A stretch of DNA of 9,858 bases from Candidatus Rokuibacteriota bacterium (GTDB lineage: Bacteria > Methylomirabilota > Methylomirabilia > Rokubacteriales > CSP1-6): NCBI GenBank assembly GCA_016206385.1, contig JACQRS010000018.1:1-9858 (forward strand). Direction: 5' to 3'. The notes under the pieces were generated by a model, which saw only the letters and a list, made by a program, of their open reading frames with translations, searched no databases and had not been told where the DNA came from. A program made the translations under genes and the position numbers. Below are positions 1 to 7,770 of the stretch, piece by piece. The first letter of the stretch is position 1. Every line of letters starts with the position of its first letter.

Positions 1-1
1 C

Positions 2-207
2 CCGCCGAATCCGTCGCACACCGCCTGCCGCGATCGGAAGCTCGTCGTCACGGAAAACCTGGTGATTCCCGAGCGGCTCGCCGGGAAGCGATTCGTGTAC
101 GCGGCCTTCCCTCTGAAGATCCGGGAGGGGACCGGCTCGCCGGTGCGGGCCGTGGCAATCCTGGGGCTGCACCTGGAGGGGCCGGGAGGCCCGACGAGGC
201 CATCCGC

Positions 208-211
<4 letters not shown>
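2..211 (+). CDS. Cyclase-family (kynurenine formamidase-like) hydrolase, C-terminal part
   Basis: The 5' end lies outside the window, so only the last 69 residues are present. The frame reads from base 2 to a TGA at 209-211. The segment has the look of the C-terminal end of the putative cyclase/kynurenine formamidase superfamily: a V-T-E-N-L-V-I-P strand followed by F-V-Y-A-A-F-P-L-K-I and then G-T-G-S-P-V-R-A-V-A-I. That last string is the family's usual C-terminal signature. Known members are metal-dependent hydrolases of amide or lactone-like bonds; the metal-binding N-terminal motifs are not visible here, so the substrate cannot be stated. The stop codon overlaps the start of the downstream acyl-CoA ligase gene (ATGA), which implies translational coupling and a shared pathway. 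The last dozen residues (rich in G, P and R) look like an unconserved tail. The family call is fairly sure, the function is not. Confidence 0.72.
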
Positions 212-1755
<1,544 letters not shown>

Positions 1756-1905
1756 CCCCGGCGTCGGATCCTCGCGTTTCTCACCTTTGAGCTTCACCCG
1801 CCCCGGCTTCCCCGACATCCTCGGTCTCCTCCCAACCTTCTGCCCCACCCGGAACTGTTTTGCCCGTGGCGCGAGCGACACTCAGCCGCCCCAGAGAGGG
1901 GGAGG

Positions 1906-2067
1906 TCAGGTGTGTCGCGTTTGTCCACCCAGAAGGGATGCGAGGAACCGAAGAGGGCAGAGCTCTTGAGGAGGAATCAGGTCGCCGACGGCGGCCATGG
2001 GGAAGGCGGTCAGGCCGGGCCGGCGGCTCAGGCGGGCGACGAGCCACTCGGCAAGAGACAAGAGGAT
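1906..2067 (-). pseudogene. Decayed C-terminal fragment of an FAD-dependent oxidoreductase
   Basis: Read on the - strand, this open stretch between stops gives LAEWLVARLSRRPGLTAF and then P-M-A-A-V-G-D-L-I-P-P. It matches, residue for residue in spacing, the C-terminal part of the - strand gene at the right end of the window, which reads LAEWLVARLTRRPDLTTF and then L-M-G-V-V-G-D-L-L-P-A. At DNA level 1981-2055 aligns without gaps to 9643-9717 with about 64 of 75 bases the same by hand count, including 25 identical bases at 2028-2052 and 9690-9714. Upstream on the - strand the frame hits a TGA at 2068-2070 and homology stops, so only about 50 codons of the tail survive, with no start codon. 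Best explained as a relic of a duplication or recombination. The family assignment rests on the better copy. Confidence 0.66.
1981..2055 (-). repeat. Direct repeat, left copy (pairs with 9643-9717)
   Basis: An ungapped alignment of 75 bases with 9643-9717 shows about 85% identity by hand count, with a perfectly matching 25-base core at 2028-2052. Both copies have the same orientation, 7662 bases apart, and bracket the mmsA-ferritin-liv block. The similarity comes from a shared coding segment (oxidoreductase C-terminus), not from an insertion sequence end. Confidence 0.75.
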
Positions 2068-2485
2068 TCAACTCACCGCTAGACCGAGACGAACCGCTGG
2101 ATGGTGGAAAGGGACGCTACCTATTTCGTTGCGATTCGCCGACCCCAGAGGGGAGAGGCCATTCGACAGCAAGGGTATCAACAGTCCGAATTCTTTTGGC
2201 CCGTTCTTGTGGGGTGCAGATGGCCCGCGATTATCGTGTCTTGTGCCCTTCGGTTTTTTCCTCTTGCGCACACCGTGAGGATGGCCGACATTACTTTTGT
2301 GATAGGCCCTCCTGCGAGAGTCCTTCCCCGTAGTCTTCTCCGTCGTCCAACGCTCCACCTCGCTGCCGTCCTTCAACACAAGATCACTCTCTTTTCCAGC
2401 GGGCAGAAGGATCCCTGGATGGACAGCGGTCACCTTTCGGTAGAGGTCTGGTTGGTAAATCTCATCCGGGGAGGAGGTCGGGAAA

Positions 2486-3940
2486 ATGACAGTCGAGACG
2501 CTGCGTAACTATGTGGGTGGCCGGTGGGTGGACTCGGCCAGCCTGAATCACCTGGAGGTGACCAATCCCGCCACGGGTGAGGTGCTGGCTCGGGTGCCCC
2601 TCTCGACGCGGGAGGAGGTGGACAGCGCCGTGCGGGCGGCGCGCGCGGCCTACCCCGAATGGCGGGCCACTGCTCCCTTGACGCGGGCGCGCTACTTCTT
2701 CCGCCTGAAGGACCTCCTGGAGGAGCGGTTCGAGGACATCGCGCGAACGCTCGTCCGGGAGGAGGGGAAGACCTTGGACGAGGCCCGGGGCGAGGTGCGC
2801 CGGGCCATCGAGTGCGTGGAAGCGACCACGGGGATCCCTTCCCTGATGATGGGCACCTGCCTGGAGGACGCCGCCAAGGACATCGATACCGTGGCGGTGC
2901 GCCAGCCGATCGGCGTCTTCGCCATGCTCGCGCCCTTCAATTTTCCCGCCATGGTCCCCATGTGGTTCCTGCCCTTTGCCGTGGCCTGCGGGAACACCTT
3001 CATCATCAAACCCTCGGAGCAGGTCCCGCTCTGCCAGATGAAGATCCTCGAGGCCATGGACGAGGTGGGGTTCCCGCCCGGTGTCGTCAATCTGGTGCAC
3101 GGGGCGCGGGATGTCGCCGAAGCGCTGATCGAGCATCCCGGGGTGAACGGGATCTCCTTCGTGGGCAGGAGCGCCGTGGCCCGCCAGATCTACCGGAGGG
3201 CCGCAGAGTTCGGCAAGCGGGTCCAGGCCTTGGGCGGGGCCAAGAACTTCCTGGTCGTCATGCCCGACGCGGACCTCGGGCGCACGGTACCTGCCCTCAT
3301 CACCTCCTGCTTCGGCTGCGCCGGGGAACGGTGCCTCTCGGGGAGCGTGATCCTGGCCGTGGGTGAGACGTACGATCCGCTCCAGCGGCGTGTCGTGGAC
3401 GCGGCCTCCCGGTTGAGGGTGGGCGATCCCCTGGACGAGACCGTGCAGATGGGGCCGGTCATCTCCCGGCGACACACGGAGCGGGTGCTCCGCTATATCG
3501 ACCAGGGCCTCCAGGAAGGGGCGAAGCTGCTCCTGGATGGCCGGGGCGTGATCCCCGCAGGGTCCTCCAACGGGTACTTCATCGGGGCGACCATCTTCGC
3601 GGAAGTTCGGCCCGAGATGACCATCGCGCGGGAGGAGATCTTCGGGCCCGTCATCGGCATCATCCCGGTCCGGGACCTGGAGGAAGCCCTCGGGATCATC
3701 CGGGCCAACGAGTACGGCAACACCGCCTGCATCTTCACCGAGAGCGGGCGATCCGCCGCGGAATTCGTCTACCGGGCCGAGTGCAGCATGCTGGGGATCA
3801 ACGTCGGGATCGCCGCGCCCATGGCCTTCTTCCCCTTCGGCGGGATCAAGGGCTCCCTCTTCGGTGATCTCAAGGCGACGGGGCGAGCCGCCATCGAGTT
3901 CTTCACCGATACCAAGGTGGTCATCTCCCGCTGGCGGTGA
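2486..3940 (+). CDS. mmsA: CoA-acylating methylmalonate-semialdehyde dehydrogenase
   Basis: A complete 484-residue aldehyde dehydrogenase of the MmsA/IolA branch. Family members oxidise methylmalonate semialdehyde (or malonate semialdehyde) with NAD+ and CoA to propionyl-CoA (or acetyl-CoA) and CO2, in valine, beta-alanine and inositol catabolism. Visible features: PFNFP at 150-154 with the oxyanion Asn152, KPSE at 175-178, the catalytic Cys283 in the G-E-R-C context typical of this branch, and EIFGPV at 384-389. The usual ALDH general-base Glu is replaced: the segment reads VQALGGAKN instead of L-E-L-G-G-K, as in CoA-dependent members. The C-terminal run PMAFFPFGGIKGSLFGDL is also characteristic. 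ATG at 2486 has AGGAGG at 2472-2477. It appears to open the operon; the next gene starts 20 bases after its stop. The enzyme class is very likely, while the natural semialdehyde is inferred. Confidence 0.92.
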   Translation: MTVETLRNYVGGRWVDSASLNHLEVTNPATGEVLARVPLSTREEVDSAVRAARAAYPEWRATAPLTRARYFFRLKDLLEERFEDIARTLVREEGKTLDEARGEVRRAIECVEATTGIPSLMMGTCLEDAAKDIDTVAVRQPIGVFAMLAPFNFPAMVPMWFLPFAVACGNTFIIKPSEQVPLCQMKILEAMDEVGFPPGVVNLVHGARDVAEALIEHPGVNGISFVGRSAVARQIYRRAAEFGKRVQALGGAKNFLVVMPDADLGRTVPALITSCFGCAGERCLSGSVILAVGETYDPLQRRVVDAASRLRVGDPLDETVQMGPVISRRHTERVLRYIDQGLQEGAKLLLDGRGVIPAGSSNGYFIGATIFAEVRPEMTIAREEIFGPVIGIIPVRDLEEALGIIRANEYGNTACIFTESGRSAAEFVYRAECSMLGINVGIAAPMAFFPFGGIKGSLFGDLKATGRAAIEFFTDTKVVISRWR

Positions 3941-3950
3941 GGCGCGGGGC

Positions 3951-3955
3951 GGAGG
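3951..3955 (+). promoter_or_regulatory. Ribosome binding site that decides the ferritin-like gene start
   Basis: GGAGG sits 5 bases before the GTG at 3961. The earlier in-frame GTG at 3937, which overlaps the mmsA stop, has no Shine-Dalgarno sequence before it, so 3961 is preferred. Confidence 0.6.
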
Positions 3956-3960
3956 CCGGT

Positions 3961-4428
3961 GTGGAGCTCACGACTTTCGGGGCGGTCCTCGGCTTTGCCA
4001 TCGAGCAGGAACGGGCGGCGAGCCAGCTCTACGCGGAGGCCAGCCGCGATCCCCGGTCCGGGGGCCTGGCGGCGCTCTTTAGCGAGGCGGCCACAGAGAA
4101 ACGCGCGCACGTGGGCTGGCTGGAGCGGAGTCGACGCGAACAGGTGGCCGAGATGATCCTGGTGCCGATCAGCGATCTCCGAGATGAGGCCTTTTTGCCG
4201 TCACCGCCGACGGATCTCGAGCGGAGCCAGATTCTCGATCGCATGATCGACCGCGAAGAGGCCGCGCACCGGTTCTACCGGGTGGCGGCCCAGCGGATCG
4301 GCCTGCCCGAGGTGGCCAAGCTGCTCGAGCGGATCGCGGGACGCACGGCGAGCCGTCGGCTGGTCCTGGAGCAGGGGCGGGCGCCGTTCGGAGCGGGTGG
4401 GCCCGGCCGGCATCCTGATCGGCGTTGA
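3961..4428 (+). CDS. Small ferritin-like (rubrerythrin-related) protein with eroded metal ligands
   Basis: A 155-residue, probably cytoplasmic four-helix protein. Two similar helix pairs can be seen: helix A with AIEQERAASQLY (13-24) and helix C with MIDREEAAHRFY (95-106) follow the ferritin-like A-x-E-x-E-x-x-A-x-x-F-Y pattern. Helix B reads ATEKRAHVGWLE (44-55) and helix D IAGRTASRRLVLE (125-137). In diiron members helices B and D carry E-x-x-H; here B has K47-x-x-H50 and D has T129-x-x-R132, and helix C starts with Asp97 where Glu is usual. Spacing is intact, so ligands were substituted rather than lost by frameshift. It may be a metal-free or differently metallated relative. The start is taken at GTG 3961; GTG 3937, overlapping the mmsA stop, would add eight residues. 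It lies 20 bases after mmsA and about 100 before the binding-protein gene, so it is probably co-transcribed. Fold call fairly good, function unknown. Confidence 0.68.
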   Translation: MELTTFGAVLGFAIEQERAASQLYAEASRDPRSGGLAALFSEAATEKRAHVGWLERSRREQVAEMILVPISDLRDEAFLPSPPTDLERSQILDRMIDREEAAHRFYRVAAQRIGLPEVAKLLERIAGRTASRRLVLEQGRAPFGAGGPGRHPDRR

Positions 4429-4430
4429 AG

Positions 4431-4450
4431 GCGGCCGGAGGCTCGGCCGC
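4431..4450 (+). promoter_or_regulatory. Short intercistronic hairpin after the ferritin-like gene
   Basis: A perfect 7-bp all-G/C stem (GCGGCCG at 4431-4437, CGGCCGC at 4444-4450) with a 6-base loop begins 3 bases after the ferritin-like stop. No T-tract follows, so it is not a standard terminator. It could stabilise RNA ends or separate the expression of the flanking genes. In DNA this GC-rich a 7-bp stem can arise by chance. Confidence 0.4.
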
Positions 4451-4452
4451 GC

Positions 4453-4474
4453 CACCTCGGCGAAAGGAGGTGAT
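4453..4474 (+). promoter_or_regulatory. Extended Shine-Dalgarno within a possible sequestering hairpin
   Basis: AAAGGAGGTGAT at 4463-4474 matches the complement of the usual 16S rRNA 3' end over 12 bases, far longer than other sites in the window. CACCTC at 4453-4458 can pair with GAGGTG at 4467-4472 across an 8-base loop, hiding the site. It lies about 55 bases upstream of the best binding-protein start (4528) but close to an in-frame TTG at 4483, so it may serve a longer form or act as a ribosome standby site. Confidence 0.45.
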
Positions 4475-4514
4475 GGGGCCTTTTGCCCAAGGGAGCATCA
4501 CACGGATTCTGGAT

Positions 4515-4520
4515 GGAGGA
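4515..4520 (+). promoter_or_regulatory. Ribosome binding site that decides the binding-protein start
   Basis: GGAGGA ends 7 bases before ATG 4528. This start leaves a Tat signal peptide with a short, normal n-region, so it is preferred over ATG 4513 and TTG 4483, which are in the same frame. Confidence 0.6.
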
Positions 4521-4527
4521 CGGGACA

Positions 4528-5799
4528 ATGGAGAAGAAAGGGAGCACGCGGATTTCACGGCGGACCTTTGTCAAGGGTGCGGCCGCCGGGGTGGCCCTGC
4601 TGGGATCGGGGGCCCCCCCTGTCATCCGGCGGGCGCTGGCCGCGGACCCGATCTACATCGGCGTCGTCAGTCCCGCCAGCGGCAACTACGCGGACCACGG
4701 GATGATGGAACGCCTCGGCATGCAGATGGCGGCCGAGGAGTTCAAGGACAAGGGGGTGCTCGGCCGGCCGGTCAAGCTGGTCGTCGAGGACGACGAGACC
4801 GATCCGCAGGTGGCGGCGCGGAAGGCCCGGAGGCTGGTCGAGGTCGAGAAGATCAAATACCTGATCGGCGGCGTGTCGAGTTCGGTCGCCGTGTCGGTGG
4901 GCGAGGTGGCGCAGCGGTACGGGGCCCTCTACATCGCGTCCAACCAGAATTCGGACACCCTCACGGCGCAGTATGCGCGCCGGTGCGTCTTCATGGTGCC
5001 GCCCGACATGGCCATGGCGCTCCGGACCCAGGCCCCCTACCTCCTGGAGAAGGTGGGGAAGCGCTGGTACTTCTTCACCCACGACTACGAGTGGGGCTGG
5101 TCGGGGACGAAGTGGGCACGCATCATCCTGCAAAAGGCGGGAGGCACGGATCTCGGGGAATCCAAGATCCCGCTCAACACCCGGGATTTCAGCGCCTTCC
5201 TGCTCAAGGCCCGAGCGGCCAAGCCGGACGCCCTGGTCATCACCGTGGGCGGCGTGGATCTGGCCGCGCTCATGGAGCAGATGCACGAATTCGGGACCTA
5301 CAAGGAGACGACCCTGGTGATGACCCTCATCAACCTGGAGGACCTGTGGGCGGTGGGTCCGGGGAAGATGGAGGGGATTTACTGGATGGAGTGGTACCAC
5401 GAGATCGAGGCGCCCGGCGTGAAGGAGTTCGTGGCCCGGTACAAGAAGCGGTGGCCGGGCGCGCCCATTCCCGTTCCCACCGCGAACACGTTGAACGGCT
5501 ACATCGGGGTTCGGGAACTCCTGCGGGCCGTCGACCGCGCCGGCAAGGATGACGTCACGGCCGTGATCAAGGCCCTCGAGGGGCACACGGTCAGGGACTC
5601 CCTCAAGCACGACCCCATCTTCATCCGCGAGTGGGATCACAAATTCGTGTGGGCGTCCTACGTCGTCCGGTCCAAGAAGCCCGACCAGATGAAGGACCGG
5701 GCGGACTTCGCGGAGGTCGTCCGCTGGGCCCCCGGCAAGGACACGGTGCGGACCCGGGAGGAGAACCCGGTGAATCTGGGGCCGTATCCCGGTCAATGA
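4528..5799 (+). CDS. Tat-exported ABC transporter substrate-binding protein (LivJ/LivK type)
   Basis: A 423-residue extracytoplasmic binding protein of the leucine/isoleucine/valine-binding type (type I periplasmic fold). Residues 10-16 read SRRTFVK, a near-ideal twin-arginine motif, followed by a hydrophobic stretch (18-33) and an ALA-A site near 36-39, so export is probably by Tat in folded form. The mature part starts D-P-I-Y-I-G-V-V-S-P-A-S-G, the usual first strand and ligand loop, and continues with GRPVKLVVEDDETDP and LIGGVSSSVAVSVGEVAQ, matching the family pattern. It should capture the solute and deliver it to the permeases encoded just downstream. Two hairpins and a long Shine-Dalgarno precede it, and a strong stem-loop follows it. 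In-frame upstream starts at 4513 (ATG) and 4483 (TTG) would lengthen the n-region. Ligands in this family range over branched-chain amino acids, amides, urea and aromatic acids, so the substrate is open. Confidence 0.92.
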   Translation: MEKKGSTRISRRTFVKGAAAGVALLGSGAPPVIRRALAADPIYIGVVSPASGNYADHGMMERLGMQMAAEEFKDKGVLGRPVKLVVEDDETDPQVAARKARRLVEVEKIKYLIGGVSSSVAVSVGEVAQRYGALYIASNQNSDTLTAQYARRCVFMVPPDMAMALRTQAPYLLEKVGKRWYFFTHDYEWGWSGTKWARIILQKAGGTDLGESKIPLNTRDFSAFLLKARAAKPDALVITVGGVDLAALMEQMHEFGTYKETTLVMTLINLEDLWAVGPGKMEGIYWMEWYHEIEAPGVKEFVARYKKRWPGAPIPVPTANTLNGYIGVRELLRAVDRAGKDDVTAVIKALEGHTVRDSLKHDPIFIREWDHKFVWASYVVRSKKPDQMKDRADFAEVVRWAPGKDTVRTREENPVNLGPYPGQ

Positions 5800-5806
5800 C
5801 GCAGGC

Positions 5807-5842
5807 CCGGTGGAGCGGGGCCTGCAAGCCCCGCTCCACCGG
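5807..5842 (+). promoter_or_regulatory. Perfect 15-bp intercistronic stem-loop
   Basis: The arms 5807-5821 and 5828-5842 are perfect reverse complements with a 6-base loop (CTGCAA). The structure starts 8 bases after the binding-protein stop and lies about 70 bases before the livH-like start. No T-run follows, so full intrinsic termination is unlikely. In comparable importers such structures protect upstream mRNA from 3' decay, or partly terminate, so that binding protein exceeds permease. That role is inferred here. Confidence 0.75.
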
Positions 5843-5909
5843 TGAGCCCGGCGCCGGTCCCGGGATCGGGAGAATTCCCGCCTGTGGCCGATGGGGGTGG
5901 GAGGAGAGC

Positions 5910-6779
5910 ATGACGGAGTTCCTGTCCTTCCTCATGAACGGGGTGGTGTTGGGCCTCATCTTCGCGGTAGTTGCCCTGGGATTCACCCTCATCCTGGGGG
6001 TGATGCAGGTGATCAATTTCACCCACGGCATCCTCTTCGCCCTGGGGGCCTACTTTGCCTTTTCGATGCAGAAACATGTCGGCTTCTGGCTGGCGTTGAT
6101 CCTCGCGCCGCTCCTGGTGGGCGTGGTGGGCTGGCTCCTCGAGCGCCTGGTGATTCACCGGACCTATGGGGGGAACCCCCTGTTCGGACTCCTCCTCACC
6201 TTTGGCCTGGCCATGGCCCTGGAGGAGGTCATCCGCATGGTCTGGGGAAAGGCCGGCTACTCCGTTGCGGCCCCCCGGTTCGCGGCTGGCTCCCTCGACC
6301 TCGGGTTCATGATCTACTCCAAGTATCGCCTGCTGCTGGCGGCCCTGGCGATCCTCATCATTCTCCTGGTGTGGCTCTTCCTGGAGAAGACGCCCTATGG
6401 CGCCATCATCAAGGCCGGGGCGAGCGATGCGGAGATGGTGATGGCCCTGGGAAAGAACCTCCCCCGCATGCGGACCTTTGTTTTCGCCATCGGCTCCGTC
6501 CTGGCCGGGGTGGCGGGGGTGATCGCGGCGCCCATCTGGAGCGTCCGGCCGACCATCGGGACGGCCATCCTCATGCCGGCGTTCGTCATCGTGGTGCTGG
6601 GGGGGATCGGGAGCTTCTGGGGAAGCGTGCTGGCGGGACTGATCGTCGGCGTGTCCACCAGCGTCTCGGTCATGTTCTGGGCCCAGATTTCGGACATCAT
6701 TCCGTACGTGATCATGACCGCGGTCCTTCTGTTCCGGCCGAGGGGGTTGATGGGAGAGAAGAGCGTTCTGGAGGTATGA
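5910..6779 (+). CDS. livH: ABC transporter permease, LivH type
   Basis: A 289-residue inner-membrane permease. The sequence opens with MTEFLSFLMNGVVLGLIFAV and continues as a chain of hydrophobic helices, roughly eight, with VMQVINFTHGILFALGAY near residues 30-48, the LivH hallmark. The cytoplasmic coupling (EAA-like) loop is GASDAEMVMALGKN from about 170, followed by the small-residue-rich AIGSVLAGVAGVIAAPIW, where the ATPases should dock. The family pairs with LivM to form the membrane channel of branched-chain amino acid and related importers. ATG 5910 is preceded by GGAGG at 5900-5904. The open frame extends further upstream but lacks family features there and runs through the stem-loop, so the start is secure. 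The stop is followed directly by the next gene, one base later. Confidence 0.92.
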   Translation: MTEFLSFLMNGVVLGLIFAVVALGFTLILGVMQVINFTHGILFALGAYFAFSMQKHVGFWLALILAPLLVGVVGWLLERLVIHRTYGGNPLFGLLLTFGLAMALEEVIRMVWGKAGYSVAAPRFAAGSLDLGFMIYSKYRLLLAALAILIILLVWLFLEKTPYGAIIKAGASDAEMVMALGKNLPRMRTFVFAIGSVLAGVAGVIAAPIWSVRPTIGTAILMPAFVIVVLGGIGSFWGSVLAGLIVGVSTSVSVMFWAQISDIIPYVIMTAVLLFRPRGLMGEKSVLEV

Positions 6780-6780
6780 G

Positions 6781-7755
6781 ATGGGTCGAGGAAACGCCTG
6801 GCGGAAACGGCTCGCGAATCCGATGTGGGCCGTTTTTCTGATGTTTGCGCTCTTCCCCTACATCCCCTACATCGGGAGGTACATCTCGTTAGGCACCGAG
6901 GTGGTGATCTGGTCGCTGTTCGCCCTGGGCTTCAACATTCTGCTCGGCTACACGGGGCTGCCTTCCTTCGGGCACGGGGCCTTCTTCGGCATCGGGGCGT
7001 ATGCCGCGGGAATCTATTTCCTCCGGGTCTCCAAAGGACTCTGGGGGCCTCTGTTCATGTCCGCCCTGATCGCGGGCATTGCCGCGGCCTTGATCGGATT
7101 CCTGGTGGCGAAGAAGCGAGGCATCTACTTCGCGCTGATCACCATCGCCGTCAGCCAGGTGTTCTATTTCATCGCCTTCCGGTGGGATGACCTTACGGGC
7201 GGGGAAACCGGGCTGTCCGGAATCGACCGCATGGACCTCGGCATTCCGGGGCTGCTGCGGATCGATCTCTCCCCGCCCCTCACCTATTACTACTTCGTCC
7301 TCGCCATATTCATCCTCTGCACGCTGCTGATCTGGCGGATCGTCCATTCTCCCTTCGGCCGGGTGCTGCAGGCCATGCGGGAGAACGAGCTCCGGGCCAG
7401 CTATCTCGGCTACCATACGGCCGCCTACAAATGGGCCGCCTTCGTCGTCTCGGGGCTCTTTTCGGGTCTGGCGGGAGGTCTCTACACGCTCCTGATCAAT
7501 TCGGCCTTTGCCTTCGTGCTGGATTGGACCCAGTCGGGCAACGTGGTCATGATGACGCTTCTCGGAGGGGGGACGGTCAACTTCTTCGGCCCCGTGCTGG
7601 GCGCGGCCATTTTCATCGTGTCCAGGGATCTGCTGAGCGCCTACTGGGAATCGTGGATGCTGCTGTACGGGCTCATCTTCGTTGTTGTCATCCTGTTCAT
7701 CCCCAGCGGGATCCTGGGCTTGATCGGTGGCAGGAAGCAGACGGTTCTGCGGTAG
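6781..7755 (+). CDS. livM: ABC transporter permease, LivM type
   Basis: A 324-residue inner-membrane permease forming the second half of the channel. The diagnostic segment GYTGLPSFGHGAFFGIGAYA (about residues 55-74) is close to the LivM consensus, and the coupling loop RENELRASYLGYHTAAYKWAAF starts at about residue 200, followed by SGLFSGLAGGLY. Multiple hydrophobic helices run throughout. The ATG at 6781 starts one base after the livH-like stop; its GGAGGT (6770-6775) lies inside the end of that gene, so the two permeases are likely translated together. A short basic tail (GGRKQTVLR) ends the protein. Length is in the normal range, and no missing or broken part was seen. It should work only with LivH, LivG, LivF and the binding protein encoded beside it. 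Confidence 0.92.
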   Translation: MGRGNAWRKRLANPMWAVFLMFALFPYIPYIGRYISLGTEVVIWSLFALGFNILLGYTGLPSFGHGAFFGIGAYAAGIYFLRVSKGLWGPLFMSALIAGIAAALIGFLVAKKRGIYFALITIAVSQVFYFIAFRWDDLTGGETGLSGIDRMDLGIPGLLRIDLSPPLTYYYFVLAIFILCTLLIWRIVHSPFGRVLQAMRENELRASYLGYHTAAYKWAAFVVSGLFSGLAGGLYTLLINSAFAFVLDWTQSGNVVMMTLLGGGTVNFFGPVLGAAIFIVSRDLLSAYWESWMLLYGLIFVVVILFIPSGILGLIGGRKQTVLR

Positions 7756-7770
7756 GGAGAGGCGAAGCCG

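Larger units (their letters stand above)
1756..2485. other. 730-bp spacer without an intact gene
   Basis: No complete, recognisable gene is present between the ligase stop and the mmsA start. The left half is GC-rich and contains the - strand oxidoreductase remnant described separately. The right half (about 2068-2485) is visibly richer in A and T than its surroundings, for example around 2120-2310. On the - strand an open stretch of about 147 codons crosses it, part of which reads like protein (see findings), but it has no convincing start and I do not recognise it. The promoter of the mmsA operon presumably lies here, yet no good -35/-10 pair stands out. No tRNA, riboswitch or T-tract terminator was seen. 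Confidence 0.6.

Noticed and set aside
2264..2292. Possible promoter TTGCGC, 17-base spacer, GACATT
   Set aside because: The -10 box matches only three of six consensus bases, and such pairs are expected by chance in a 400-bp spacer.
2462..3475. Long - strand open frame (337 codons) opposite mmsA
   Set aside because: It lies antisense to a clear aldehyde dehydrogenase, its translation is rich in His, Gly, Pro and Arg as expected from a GC-rich shadow, and it has no family motif.
3937..3960. GTG start of the ferritin-like gene overlapping the mmsA stop (GTGA)
   Set aside because: No Shine-Dalgarno precedes it, whereas GTG 3961 has GGAGG 5 bases upstream; kept only as an alternative start.
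4473..5552. ATG at 4473 directly at the long Shine-Dalgarno, opening a long frame
   Set aside because: The ATG is inside the Shine-Dalgarno itself, so it cannot use it, and the frame overlaps the binding-protein gene with a low-complexity Gly/Arg/Pro translation.
4555..5796. Long - strand open frame (413 codons) opposite the binding-protein gene
   Set aside because: Shadow of a well-supported gene; its composition (His, Gly, Pro, Arg, Leu) is typical of antisense frames in GC-rich DNA.
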